Part shown: positions 21,926 through 33,300 of the stretch, piece after piece
How positions within the stretch are numbered: position 1 is the stretch's first letter
Layout of the letters: each line of letters starts with the position of its first letter
NCBI RefSeq assembly: GCF_003573695.1
Contig: NC_039358.1
Span: 192,486,418 to 192,550,417, forward strand
Reading direction: 5' to 3'
DNA length: 64,000 nucleotides
Source: Papaver somniferum
Taxonomy: Eukaryota; Streptophyta; Magnoliopsida; Ranunculales; Papaveraceae
The notes under the pieces: generated by a model
Seen by the model: only the letters and a program-made list of their open reading frames with translations
Databases searched by the model: none
What the model was told of the DNA's origin: nothing
Made by a program: the position numbers and the translations under genes

Positions 21926-22029
21926 TGTTTGCTAACGCTCGTGACCGGATGGAGTGCAAAGAAGGCGACTTGGTTGTCGTCCGTGGCCGACTGAGGCGCG
22001 CGAACTCAATTCTATCTTCATTTCTTTGA
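21926..22029 (+). pseudogene. Third small ORF of the array, 3' part after Athila-1
   Basis: Continues the frame of 14697-14925 after the insertion. It encodes 34 codons with a basic run (RDRMECKEGDLVVVRGRLRRA) and ends at TGA 22027-22029. The KEGDLVVVRGR stretch resembles a small beta-strand turn, but I cannot assign a domain. Confidence 0.5.
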
Positions 22030-22269
22030 CTTAGTGGATTCTGCCACATAGTATATTGTTTAATGTTTTATGTATGTCGTGTGGGATGCTTATGAACATA
22101 TTATTTGTGCTATTTTTTGTGTATCGTATGCGCGCGTAATTTCCTTTAAGAATATTACTTCTATAAAATATCTTATTACTTGGATTAGTCGGAACCTACA
22201 CTTATAGCGTTCTTTATTGATCATGCACGGAAACTATCATTCTCCGGAGCTACTGACATGCTTCGTCAA

Positions 22270-22832
22270 GCTAAGTATAAAATCTAGTCCTTTCTGGGAC
22301 TATTGGTGCACTTTATTAAGTCATGCACGGAGCCTAGTCCTTTCTTGGACTATTGGTGCACTTCATCTAAACCGTGCACGGAGCCTAGTCCTTTCTTGGA
22401 CTATTGGTGCACTTCGTCTAAGATGTGCACGGAGCCTAGCCTTTTCTTGGACTATTGGTGCACTTCATCTAAGTCGTGCACGGGGCCTAGTCCTTTCTTG
22501 GACTACTGGTGCACTTCATCTAAGCCAAGCACGGAGCCTAGCCCTTTCTTGGACTATTGGTGCACTTCATGTAAGCCATGCACGGAACCTAGCCCTTTCT
22601 TGGACTATTGGTGCACTTCATCTAAGCCATGCACGGAGCCTAGACCTTTCTTGGGTTATTGGTGCACTTCATCTAAGACATGCACGGAGCCTAGTCCTTT
22701 CTTGGACTATTGGTGCACTTCATCTAAGCCATGCACGGAGCCTAGCCCTTTATTGGACTATTGGTGCACTTCATCTAAGCCATGCACGGAGCTTAGTCCT
22801 TTCTTAGACTATTGGCGCGTCCTATCGGGTCG
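22270..22832. repeat. 51-bp minisatellite, about ten full copies
   Basis: The TGCACGGAGCC word recurs at 22323, 22374, 22425, 22476, 22527, 22578, 22629, 22680, 22731 and 22782, exactly 51 bp apart, with partial copies at both edges. Each unit holds CTTTCTTGGACTATTGGTGC. Because 51 is a multiple of 3, two plus-strand frames stay open through the array as 17-residue repeats, but these have no start context or domain. It lies between the integrase remnant and the antisense cluster of the Tat-like element. Confidence 0.92.
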
Positions 22833-22949
22833 TACGCGAGAATTTAACGTGACTCAAAGTATAATATAAGATAATTGTTTTATAATTTCTCATCCATCCG
22901 GCGTACATTAAGTTACTTAAGCGTAATAAGTTTTAAGTCATTTATCATT

Positions 22950-23347
22950 GATAGGAGTATTGATACGTGAGCCATTCATTCGCTTCAGATAGTAATATCC
23001 GCTTTCTGCTGCTTCGCTAACCATATAGGAACCTTGTCAATTTGCAGCAAATTTTCCTGCCTTTTCATTACGCTGGACATGTGGTGCGATTTTCATCACT
23101 ACGTCATTTATGCTGAAGACTCGTTCTTTCACTTTCTGGTTATATTATCTTGTCGCCTGTTGCCTATACTTATCCGCGAAACGTTCAGCCTTGGCTCGTC
23201 GTTCTTCTAAGGTATCCAGGTGAGCGAAACGACTGACCTCATCCGGGGTAGTGAGGCTGGACATAGCCACGCGTGCGGACGGTATTGTAATTTCTGCTGG
23301 CAGTATTACATCTTCTCCATACACCATGGCTGGAAATTCGGGATTGG
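22950..23347 (-). pseudogene. Gypsy integrase C-terminal remnant of the Tat-like element
   Basis: On the minus strand: MVYGEDVILPAEI, then LDTLEERRAKAERFADKYR, then (after a frameshift at about 23145) a KVKERVFSINDVVM and GKFAAN segment with a TGA at 23039-23037, then YMVSEAAESGYYYL. This order is that of Tat-lineage integrase C-termini (the MVYG..LP block followed by the GPY/F-like module). The catalytic core upstream is missing. The remnant fixes the element's coding strand as minus and places the PMD cluster downstream of integrase in antisense. Confidence 0.75.
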
Positions 23348-23349
23348 AT

Positions 23350-24540
23350 AAAACAGAGTGACACGAGATTTTTGGGCTAAGTATGGAAGGATTATGGCGA
23401 GATTTTCTCCTGGATTTTGATTGGGAATATCCTGTTATTCTAAAGCAGGAGTCGTAACGTGATGGAATAGAAAAAGAGAAGAGTTCACTCAAGATTGAGT
23501 GAACAGGGTATTCACACACGTACATGAGGTATTCTCGGGATTTTCCGAGACATTTTGGAATTCTGCGTGTGTATGGGGAGAGTTTGATTCCTTCTGATCG
23601 TGTTCTCAGTGAGGTTGGAGTATTTCGACAGCTGACAGAAGCATGCAGCAGATAAAAAAGGGAAATTATTCCTGTGACAGCAAGAAAAGAATAATCGGAT
23701 TAATGAAGATATTTGGGAGTTATTACACAATATTCTTGACCCTGTGAAGGGTATAAATAGGTGCTTCGAGTATCAGAATGGGGAGGGAGAGTTAGGGGTG
23801 AGAATACAACAGTGAATCGGGAGTTGCAGAGATTGTCTCTGCTACTGCCATTGAAGAACATAAGACTACAAGGATCAGTCGTAATTGCTACAGTGGTTGC
23901 GACACATAGTGACAGTCGTAGAAGCTACAACGATAACGACCCACAGCTGAGGGTCGTAGTTCAGGAGACAGTCTTAGAGCAACAGTAGTTCTCTGATTTG
24001 TAACAAACATAATTGTTACAAACCCGATTTTGAATTATTTCTCGATTTTCTCCTTGAAAACACCTTTTTGAGCAATGAAAAATTCCTTTGAGTGTGTTTT
24101 CACCATGCGGAGCTAGACCCCATCACTGGGACGACGGAGGAAGCAACTTTTCATGATTGTGGTAAATGAATTAATTCTTTTATTGACTTTTTGCATAGAT
24201 TTAATTGCTTTATGATTTATATTAATTATTTGTTATTTTGTTAGATGTTGCATGCTTAGTTCTAAATACTTTAGATGCGTCATGCTTTTAACTTACAAAT
24301 AATATTTTACGAAATTTGTTTTTGGCAAAGAACTAGAGTCACAACTTCTTTTGTTTGAGCTATATTTTCTAGAGTTAATGACTGAACCATAACAATATTA
24401 AAAGTAGTGGAATCCCGCGTCTCACCGTCTCTTCATCTTGTGACAAATTGTGTATATATATTTTTCCTTATTTTCTTTATTAAGTCTTAAAACAAATTCT
24501 CAACAAATCTGAGTGAAGGAATCATCTTACTACAACATCA
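23350..24540 (+). repeat. Third, truncated LTR related to Athila-1
   Basis: The last 420-500 bp match the ends of the Athila-1 LTRs almost base for base (for example GATGCGTCATGCTTTTAACT and GAATCCCGCGTCTCA words) and end at CATCA, 24540. The first half is only loosely similar, and the TGATAGACGC start is absent. TATAAATAG near 23753 is a probable TATA box. No internal region or second LTR is attached, so it is a truncated or solo LTR interrupting the Tat element between gag and integrase. I found no target-site duplication. Confidence 0.7.
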
Positions 24541-25406
24541 TTGAAAAATATCATCATCGCCTCCTTGGTCATTAGATGCAGCGTTAACAGAATGTAATTG
24601 CCAATTGTGTCCGCTTGTCCCCGAGTTCATAACATCCACGCAGTCTGATATCTGGGCTGCAGCCTCTTCGACCTCCACAACAGTTTGATATTTGAAATTC
24701 GTCAAGTTTAGCCGGAAGATTGCATCCATTCCTCGAATAAAAATATCCACCAAGCGCTTCTCCGGGATGTCCTCATGACATTCTAGTGTGAAATCTTGGA
24801 AGCGGGTGATATACTTCCCGATCTCTTCTCCGACCCGCTGGGTGCACCTTCCCAAATCTATTGCTGTGACTCTTCTTTGTGCGGAATAAAACTTATTCAG
24901 GAAAAGTTGTACCATGGAGGACCATGAACTGATACTTCTAGGTTTCAAGTTATCATACCAGGTAAAGGCATTGTCCGTAAGTGACTTAGGGAACTCTCTC
25001 ATGCAGAGACTCTCATCCTGACCGTAAGCATTCATCGCTAATATGAAGCGTCTCACGTGTTCCCGCGCATTCCCTTTTCCTCCATATGTCTTGAATTTGG
25101 TGATGTGTAATCCTCGGGATATAGGTAATCATCCACCTCTGCAGAGTACGAGGGTTCCAGTGAATCGTAAGCGTTGTGCTTCGTTACTCAGTAATTGGCC
25201 TCCAGATATTTGGCGATCGCATCTTATGTTATACCCGGAGTTGTGTTTTTTGTGCCGACTGTTTTAGTGGCCACCGCGCTCTGTTCCTTCGCTCTCTTCA
25301 GACGTACGCGCAGCTCCTGTTGCTTTTTAATGGACACGTCTAACTCCTCTTGTATTTCAGACATCTCCTGCTCGCTGGTCTGAGCTACAACTTTCTCTTT
25401 AAGCAT
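24541..25406 (-). pseudogene. Gag remnant of the Tat-like element
   Basis: On the minus strand, 25056-24541 encodes a retrotransposon gag core: SLTDNAFTWYDNLKP, then W..M...FLNKFYSAQ, then GEEIGKYITRFQDF, then IFIRGMD. It ends abruptly (DDDIF) at the junction with the LTR fragment. Upstream, 25406-25224 is a Glu/Lys/Gln-rich coiled coil in another frame, as expected for the Gag N-terminal part. Frameshifts separate the two, and the nucleocapsid and protease regions are lost. Gag forms the virus-like particle in related elements. Confidence 0.75.
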
Positions 25407-25613
25407 TTCTCATTTATTCTAGAGTGCTCCTGCACCCTGGAATTCTCCTGCCCCTTGTACGATAGGTGTTATGACTACCGCTCGGAAATATATCTCGTCA
25501 TCACTTTCCCATGTACGTCTTCTAAGAAAACACCATACAGGTTAGGTATTGCTCCTCCTGCTGGTACTTCCTGACTCACACCTGGGAGTATCATGCTGGA
25601 AAAGAGGCTAACA

Positions 25614-25633
25614 ACCTCCCACTGTGGTCGCAA
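25614..25633 (-). promoter_or_regulatory. Primer-binding-like site of the Tat-like element
   Basis: On the minus strand the bases after the LTR read TTGCGACCACAGTGGGAGG. The X element has TTGGCGACCACAGTGGGAG in the same place (45817-45835), so one G appears lost here. Confidence 0.6.
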
Positions 25634-26025
25634 TGTTGATGGGTAAAATGTGGGAAGGAGGAACTAACCCTAATCACAGAAAGTACTCCCAAGGAGAGGA
25701 TAGGTTTAGGGAAGTAGTGGGGAATTAATGATGCCTCAAGAAGTGTACCTTCTTTCCCTTTTATAATATCCCTCTTATGGATAAGTGTCCATAAGATTAT
25801 CATATTACTAAACTACCATTTACCTTTCCTTAAGTTAATATCAAACCGTAAAGGGCTCCCCCCTTTAGGCCAAAGCCCAATTGCCCATGTGTACTCTTGG
25901 GTAAACTAGGACTTCCCTATCTTAATGGGTTTGTCCTAGTCCCCAAGCCTCTTTATCCTAAACGGGAACCTTTAATGGGTTAAGGGGACACCCATTCTAG
26001 GATTGGTTATTTTCATGTATCAACA
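25634..26025 (-). repeat. 5' LTR of the Tat-like element
   Basis: 392 bp, TGTTGAT...ATCAACA, partner of 7798-8188. Minus-strand TATA at 25758-25765 (CTTTTATA on plus). Confidence 0.9.
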
Positions 26026-26030
26026 TACCG

Positions 26031-26820
26031 GCCACGCTCACGGCATGACCGACCTGCTGGTGAGCCCGGTCCCGCGCCTCTTTTTTTTTTTTTTTTTTTT
26101 CTTTTCATTTTTTGGTTAGCTCTCCATATCATCATTCGTCCATATTTGTGTGCTCGTTCGTGCATTATTAATAAGTACACCCACATCATTTTCTTGGGGC
26201 TTACTCGGTGGTGGCCCATATGCCCGAAAGGTGCATATTCATTATTAATCCTAGGGATTCTGCTAAGAAAAGGTGTGAATTGAAGTAATGAAATATTATG
26301 GTGAAAATAGAATATTTTCTAGTAATTCAATTGACGAATACTGCGCTAGAATTAATTAATTGATGGATCTATACTGGTAGGCAATCTGTATAAAGAGTAT
26401 TATATTTATTCGAGAACCGATGTATGAGATGGTAGAGGAATCATACTCATTCTGAACGTTTATTCTGCATAGTCAGGGATTATTTGCGATATCCTGAAGA
26501 CGTTATTGCTTCATGCTAGTGGTCAATCCACCTAGGAGCCGCCCAATCATTCTCGATTTTATACAAAAGTGTATACTGGAATTGCTTAGTATAAATGATG
26601 AAAAATGCAGAATATTGAAAGCTCGATTGAGAGATTTTAATAATTACATACACATGCATGCTCTGAAGAGGCTACACACTCAGTCAAAGATTATCGTGAC
26701 ATTATCTTTCATGTCTAAATTCCAAAATATGAATTTCATATATTCGTCTGAAGCTAGGTCAAAAATATACAAAACTATGATTTTACAATTTTAGCTTTAG
26801 TCAGAAATCCACCATCAACA
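26031..26820 (-). repeat. X-family LTR, right part, with T-run
   Basis: Continuation of 7003-7797 after the Tat insertion. It ends at 26820 in AATCCACCATCAACA, the exact reverse of the X LTR start. It includes a run of about 20 T (26082-26101). Words such as AGGAGCCGCCCAATC (26534) are shared with 5350. Confidence 0.6.
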
Positions 26821-26836
26821 TTAAGTCTCCCGCTTA
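26821..26836 (-). promoter_or_regulatory. Polypurine tract of the split X-family element
   Basis: On the minus strand AGCGGGAGACTTAA immediately precedes TGTTGATGG, the same arrangement as at 58386-58401. The element's interior should therefore lie to the right (from 26837). Confidence 0.6.
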
Positions 26837-29800
26837 GTGAGGGACAGTCATGTTCCGCTGTAATCACTGGATGGTGATTTTAGTAATTATAAATGAAATA
26901 AGTATTTTAATTTAGTCGTTAGAAATATAACAAGAATGCTTGACTTGCTCCAATGATGTCACATACGAACAATGATTTGAATGGTGGTCCTGGCAATATG
27001 ACAGATCGTCATTTGGAGAGCATGAATTGACGAAGCACCGCTGATTTGGATGGTAGAATGACAAACTTGGTTTTTTTAGCACTCGTGGGCCTACTGCTTG
27101 AAAGAGGAAATCCTTGTTCCACCAAGTACTAGTTGGTCTTCAAAGCACCAAGTATGTATCATCAATTGCAGTGAAATTGCTTTCGCTGTTGTTCTAACTT
27201 TCCAAATGATTTATGGAGGAACCAAATAAATATTTATTTTGTATCATCTCGATAGATACATGAACTCGTCAATTGATGGTTGAATAGATGAAAATCCATA
27301 TGGACGAATGAGGAATTTCATCATAACTCGTCATCAGAAATTCCAGAAGTTAGGTTTTCGTTAAAAATGTTGTAGAATCTTCATACGATGTCTGTTTTTA
27401 ACGATACACCCCAACCTATTGATGCCCAGGAAATTTTTTAGCTATATTAAAAGAGATTCTGATTTTCGAGCCCATTTGGTGGTCTAAATTGATGAAAGAG
27501 TAAACTTCCAGGAAGTCTTTAGAAACTTTTCAACTGCCATGTAGTTTTGTATTTTTCCCACATCTTTTAGCTCGTTCATCCATTTTCTGTGAATTTTGGA
27601 TATGTTGTAGAGGACATCAATACGAAGAGACATATGACACATCATAGATTCTTCACCAATTGCTCCCAGATCATTATTTTGTGCGAGATAATGTAAAATT
27701 GCGCAGACGAGTTTGTTGCAAAACGTCTTTTTTAGGTTTTGGACCATTTAATTGTTTCTCGAATGTTTTATGAAGGTACTTGATGTTATTATTCCACCTA
27801 TACTCTGAATTATGATAGGTGCACAAGTCTCGTGTTTTTGAATTGTCCATTCATGAAAATATCACCTTTGAAACTTCTGGGGCCGTAATGGAGAGACGTG
27901 AAGCATCATGGTCGGCAGACTGTCAGTCCCCAGCATTGGTAGGGTATTCTCTTTGTTCTTTATATTTAATATTTCCTATTTATAGAAAGATAGAGATATC
28001 GAGGCTTAAGGACTTGGTAGAAATACCTAGGTGGATGTTTATCGATTGTGAATGCTATGAATTCCGTCGAGAAATTTTTGTCTGCCCATCGTCCATTCTG
28101 GAAGTTGTAGAAACTTCATACAATGTTGGAATTTGGTGTTTGACCCAAACTTTTGAAGCTAGGAGATTAATATATCACATGCAAAAAGAAATACTCAATT
28201 TAGAGTTGTTTAGGTCAGTTAGATTTCGTAGACTTAAGTATATGGGCCATATCTCTCAGCTCGTATGTCTGATTGAAGAGCCCTTTTGGTATGTTGTAGC
28301 AAACACATAGAAAAACATCTTTTTACAAGGAGTAATTGTCTTATTCCTGACCGACAGGTACATTTTTCTGAATCAATAACCCTGAGTGTGTCGTATCCCA
28401 TCTGCAGAGGACGTGAAAACATCTTGTAGAAGACTTTAACTTGTGCCCGTCTGTGGTCGGAATTTTGAGATGAGTTTATATTAATATGTTTCCACGTTTG
28501 AACGTCTTGACATGAATCTTTTCTGCATGAATAAATCTGATCCATTGAGAACGTTTCCAGATTGAGGCTGTAGAGGATGGATGGTTGATGAATCCGACCA
28601 TAAGGATGTTGTTACTAATACCGTTACTGATACTGAGACCATGACTGGTGTTGCTTTAGAAACCATTATTGATGCTGATACCCAAGCTTAGTGTTTCTAC
28701 AGAGACCAAAAGGGTTGAAACCATGATGATCGACATAGTCGTTAATCTTCCATCCAGTGAGCCCTTTACATTCACGAACTAGTTGGTGGATTTAGCATTC
28801 CGAAGATGAAGGTGTACTGGGAATTCAACTTGAATGCTTTTAAACGATATTACTTTAATGTGAAGTGGCTTTATCAGGGAATCGATGTTGTTGCGGTAGA
28901 TAGCAGCAACAGTGTCCACTTTGGATGTGATCGGTGAAGAGAGAAAGTTCCTCAGTCGTGCAGGGTTTTTGATGTAGAGAGGTTCCATTGATAATGTTTT
29001 ACTTCCTTCATGACATCACATCAGGTTGCAATGACTTCTTATGTGGATCACATTGATTGAAATAGATTTGAGTTGATCTTTAAAATAAGATCAAGTTCCC
29101 AAGTTCATCCGAGAGGTGTTCATTCACTTAGCAGAAAGATATATATTGAAGGAGTTTTTGACATCCATGGAAGAATAACGTTGTATCTGATTCAGGAGTC
29201 TTGTCATGAGGATAGTGAATACCTATCGATTGTGGTTCAGTTACACTTTGGTCATCTGGGTCTTAAATCAATATATCGTCATCAAGATGTTCGTGCTCAA
29301 GCTAGAGGTGCCATTACCAAAGATGTACTCTCTGATTAGGAGTACAATTTGAAGGCTTCTTAAGAATCTAACACCGAGGATAAGGGATTTTTTTGCTTTC
29401 GTCTGACCCTTGACAAGTAGGTGATTGACAGTTATAGGGATTTTCTTTTTATTTGATAGAGAATTTGATTTAAATGAATTAAGATTGATTGCTGAAAGAG
29501 ATTCAATTACTGAATGCAAGTATTGAATACATTTTGGAGGAATCGAAAATACGAATAAAATAAGAAAATCTTAACTGCTTCAAACTTCAAATGCTTGATC
29601 ATCAAAGAGTCACATCCCTTAAGCGTGGAGTGTCTTAGGATTGATCGTCTTGTCCCTAAATACCTTCTGTTGGTCCGCATCATAGATAACGAGATTCCAC
29701 GTTCGTGCAGACATTAGAGCCTTCTTGTAACGATATTGTGGTATATGTGACATTCCTGTAATGTAGCAGGAAAGTATCTCAGACATTCACTGTTGAACAT

Positions 29801-29929
29801 CATCTCCAGAATGAATATTCCGGTGTGGTGTTAGATTTGGGGAGGAACCAGATTCAACCACTTGGTAAAATATCGCAGTGGTGAAGCTATCCATTCATAT
29901 CGAAGAATAAAGTAACAATTTATTTATGT
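26837..29929. other. Unassigned repeat-derived DNA
   Basis: No domain recognised on either strand. Several short frames exist (for example 27819-28310 plus) but none has codon structure or motifs that I trust. Degenerate echoes of phrases like GTTGTAGAAACTTCATAC recur (27370, 28098). Presumably interior of old elements: the X-family copy to the left and the Sirevirus-like copy to the right. Confidence 0.4.
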
Positions 29930-30390
29930 TTGTCAATTGTTTTCCTGTTAAGAAAGCTGATTTAAATGCCTATTCTTGCTTTTGTTTAAGGAAAAGTTAG
30001 ATTAAATTGTTTATGTTTTAATTGATTCCGGCTAAGAAAAACTAAATCAAGTTTGGTTGTTGTTCTTGCTTAACGAAATAAGAGGTTCAATTATTTTAGT
30101 CCAATGGATTCCTGATATAAAAAAACTAAGTTAATTCTTATCTTTGTTTAGGCTTATCAAAACGAGGTAAAATTATTCAAGTCTAATCGGATCCTTGATA
30201 AGAAAACTAGTTACCTAGTTTTGTCTTTTCTAAATGAGGTATAATTATTTATGAATAATTGGATCCTGATAAGCAGCCGAGTTAATTGTTATCTTTTTCT
30301 ACTTATCAAACCAAATGGAAAATTGCTTCAGGAAATTGTTTCCTTGATAAGGTGCTAAAAAAATTTACTCAGGTATTTTTAGCTTTAGCA
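29930..30390 (+). repeat. Degenerate tandem repeat upstream of Sirevirus-like polypurine tracts
   Basis: About five units of 75-100 bp, each with a CTTGATAAG/CTGATAAG-type word followed by AAACTAAGTTAATT or a variant and TTGTTTA. No ORF. Such arrays near the 3' end are seen in Sirevirus copia elements. Confidence 0.6.
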
Positions 30391-30519
30391 TTTCTTATCT
30401 AAAATGGTATGTTAGACCACCGTGATTAACTCTAATAGGTTGTATGAGTTCTTATAAACTTGTAAGATCCTTTCGGTTTGTTGTTGTATTTTTTCATGTC
30501 TTTGTCATTTTTGTCGCAA

Positions 30520-30928
30520 AAAAGGGGGAGAAATATATGGAGTATATGGGTGATTTACAATCATTGAGAAAGGATATATGTGATGAAAAGTATATATCTA
30601 ACGAAAGAGTAAAGCATAGACCAAGGGGGAGAAACATATCATCTTGATGTGTAGTATTTTATATTACAAAAGAGGAATAACAAATAGGTTCGTATTGAAT
30701 ATCAACCTAGATTTCCTTTAGGGGGAGTAAAGCTTTTGTGATTCAAATGTGTCAACAACAACATTTATTTTTCACTATGTGAAGGTTATGAGCTGTTGAA
30801 ACTTGGAATCAATTGTATCAAGAATGATTTATGAGAATGTTATGTAATGTAATATATGTATCTTTTAATTCGTGTATTCTTCATATATGTAATAGAGTTT
30901 TGTCACTAAAATTGACAAAGGGGGAGAT
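30520..30928 (+). promoter_or_regulatory. Multiple polypurine tracts, Sirevirus type
   Basis: GGGGGAG occurs at 30524, 30625, 30721 and 30920 in about 400 bp. The last, AAAGGGGGAGAT, abuts the TGTTAGAGCA LTR start. Repeated polypurine tracts are a described hallmark of the Sirevirus genus of copia elements. Confidence 0.7.
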
Positions 30929-32371
30929 TGTTAGAGCATTTCTCAGTTGAACCCACCAAGTATTGGTATGTCAAGGTTGGTTGTCATATTTTAGTATCAA
31001 CACTCATAAGTCGCTTGATTATATTACTAGAGTCAACTTCGTTAGGTTAGAGTAGGAAGTGTAGAAATGCTGAGACATACAAGTATTACTCTGAAGACCT
31101 GAAGATTCCGAAAACGTATCGACATCAACGATAGCATCATCCTTCCACTTGAGATTAGAAATACATGAATTTCCTTTTTCCATTTCTATATCGTAAGCTT
31201 TCAAGTCATTTCTGAGTGGAAACATAACATGCGGAGTTATATACACGAAACTCTAATATAAGAGGCTTGATTATAATATTGTGATCAAAGTGTCAAGGAA
31301 CAATATATCAATAGTACTTTATATTAGTATATTGAATTGCGAAGTATAACGCTTATCTTTTGAACTTCGTAATTACGACACCCACATAATCTTTGTAACT
31401 CGTTACTAGATATTGTGTAGTGAACTTAGATTTGATTTCATGCCTAAAAAACTATGTTTAATTACATGAGTTTAAGGAAGTATATGTACGGATTTTTTTC
31501 GTAGTTGAAAGGAAATCAAGAGGATTGAAGGTCCGATTTTTATTGAAGATCTTAAGGTTGGACAGATCTTAACCTATATAGGTAGAACATATCCTAGCTT
31601 ATGTTGGGAGTCAAGGTAGTTACGATCCCTACCTATATTGGGAGTCAAGGTAGAACTAATCCTAACTTCTTCTAGAAGTCAAGGTGGAACGGTCCTAATA
31701 GGCAATATCGATTTGTCTAAGTCACGTATACTCTAGGGTTTGTGTAATTTGGAAATTGGTTTTGCAAAATAGGAAAGTTCAAGAAGTCGACATTAATTTT
31801 TCAAAGATATTCCTTGACCAAACCGAAATAGTAGAGAATCTTTTTAAGATTTTTGAAATTAATATTTTTGTTTTACAAGAAATCAAAACATATCTCTGGA
31901 AAGATATATTAGTTAAGTGCTAGCTAATATTGAGATGTCCATGAAGATTTCAGTTATACAGTTGGATATTGGTTAGAATTAAACAAAACCGAATTTAGGT
32001 GCTTTATTGTGTATCTTAAGAATATTTACGGTTATGGAAATACCTTGGTGTTCAAACTACCTTGGTCTATAAATAATGAAGTTTGTTCTTTTTACGAACT
32101 TATCCTGAGGCAGGCACTTCATTTCGTAGTCATTGATATAGCCGACTAATAGTATTCTCGTAATACTATCTTGGAGAGAAGAGTAACCTAATTAGGCGAA
32201 ATATTTACGTCCGCTAGTTTAAAGACTTCTTTGGGATCAAGAAGCGTCTACTAGTACCGTTGGTGGGAAACTAGAATTACATTGTTATTTTAGTTTTCAA
32301 TTGTTTATTTGATTGACTAGCGGTTTGTTAACTCTTAATTGCACTTAGTTTTGATTATTCTTGAGAATAAG
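30929..32371 (+). repeat. Sirevirus-like 3' LTR
   Basis: Starts TGTTAGAGCATTTCTCAG after the polypurine tract. It contains a GTCAAGGTAG repeat with about 34-bp spacing (31607-31690) and a TATAAATAA box at 32068-32076. The right end is uncertain: the next element starts at 32372, and I could not see the expected terminal motif clearly. Confidence 0.6.
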
Positions 32372-33300
32372 TGATCGCTGTCGTACGCGTCAAAAATAAA
32401 TTCACGGGAGGCTTTTGTTGTTACGCAATTTCAGTTTCTAAGTAACCAAGAGGGGGATTTTCAGATTTTATAATACAATAAAAAGTAAATCAAAAGCAAT
32501 AAAATAATATTAGAAGTAAACAATAAGAGGAAGATATTGGTTAAGGAGTTCATCTTCAATCTCAAACAAGTATTTGCATATATGATTAGAATTACGATTT
32601 AATCTCTTTTTCATCAAAATCCCTAGACTATCAAGAGAGCAAGATAATCTGTTAATTTCTTAAGTTCATCAACAAACACATTAAAGCTGTGAATGTGAAT
32701 TCTACTTATAGAATAACCTAACGCCTTGTGCTAATTAAGTTCAATTCCTAGGAGTATTAAGTTTCAGAAATAGGCTAATCAATGCAATTGTCATACATTG
32801 CGCATGACAATTCGGACAAAGGTAAAACTCTACATATGATTACAAGATTCTATCACTACAACCCGTAATCGTATCATGCTACTTGTATTTAGGGTAATCG
32901 CTCGATGATAAACCCTCAATTAGCTATGGACAAGGATGCAAATTCAATTAGTTGTCCACTTAACTAAAAAAACATCTAAATCCTATTGTAATACATCAAT
33001 CATGCAATTATGAAAAAAAGTTGAAGTTTGACAGATAACAAAGAGAGAAAACTAATGCATTAATCAAGCACAAGTTCTCGAAATCAGACTACATCCTTAA
33101 CCAGTAATATAAGATTTAGCTGCTCATAGCTATAGAGTTCATCAATATAATAAACGAGATACAGAAGATGAAAAATAATGAAAGCAAACACTAGTCGTGG
33201 CTATCTCCAAAGATCCAAGTAGAATACGTGCCCTCAAAAAGTTGTAGAAGTCTTCCTTTAATAGATATCATGTTTCCAAAGTCCATCACCAAGGTGTCCA
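32372..33300 (-). repeat. Athila-Z 3' LTR, distal part
   Basis: Collinear with 42449-43274, sharing GGGAGGCTTTTGTTGTTAYG and many further runs up to CATCAATATAATAAA. Beyond 33150 it continues where the right copy is cut off. Bounds to the right are approximate. Confidence 0.7.

Larger units (their letters stand above)
7798..26025 (-). mobile_element. 18.2-kb Tat-like Ty3/gypsy element carrying an antisense captured gene and a nested Athila
   Basis: Direct LTRs at 7798-8188 and 25634-26025 both run from TGTTGAT to ATCAACA. The flanks GACCG (7793-7797) and TACCG (26026-26030) agree in four of five bases, a decayed target-site duplication. The primer-binding-like site lies inside the right LTR and the polypurine tract inside the left LTR, so the element reads on the minus strand. 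In that direction: gag remnant (25406-24541), an LTR fragment, an integrase C-terminal remnant (23347-22950), a 51-bp minisatellite, then a gene cluster in the opposite sense (22029 back to 8479). Protease, RT and RNase H are missing. Extra antisense ORFs between integrase and the 3' LTR are known for the Tat lineage. Removing the nested Athila leaves about 11.2 kb. Confidence 0.85.

Noticed and set aside
22270..22832. Possible CRISPR array
   Set aside because: Head-to-tail repeats without unique spacers, in a plant genome; it is a minisatellite.
22217..22869. Two overlapping plus-strand ORFs with 17-residue repeats
   Set aside because: Both are open only because the DNA repeat is 51 bp long; no start context, no domain, and two frames open at once.
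27819..28310. 163-codon ORF
   Set aside because: No motif, composition typical of chance frames in AT-rich DNA, surrounded by stop-rich degenerate sequence.
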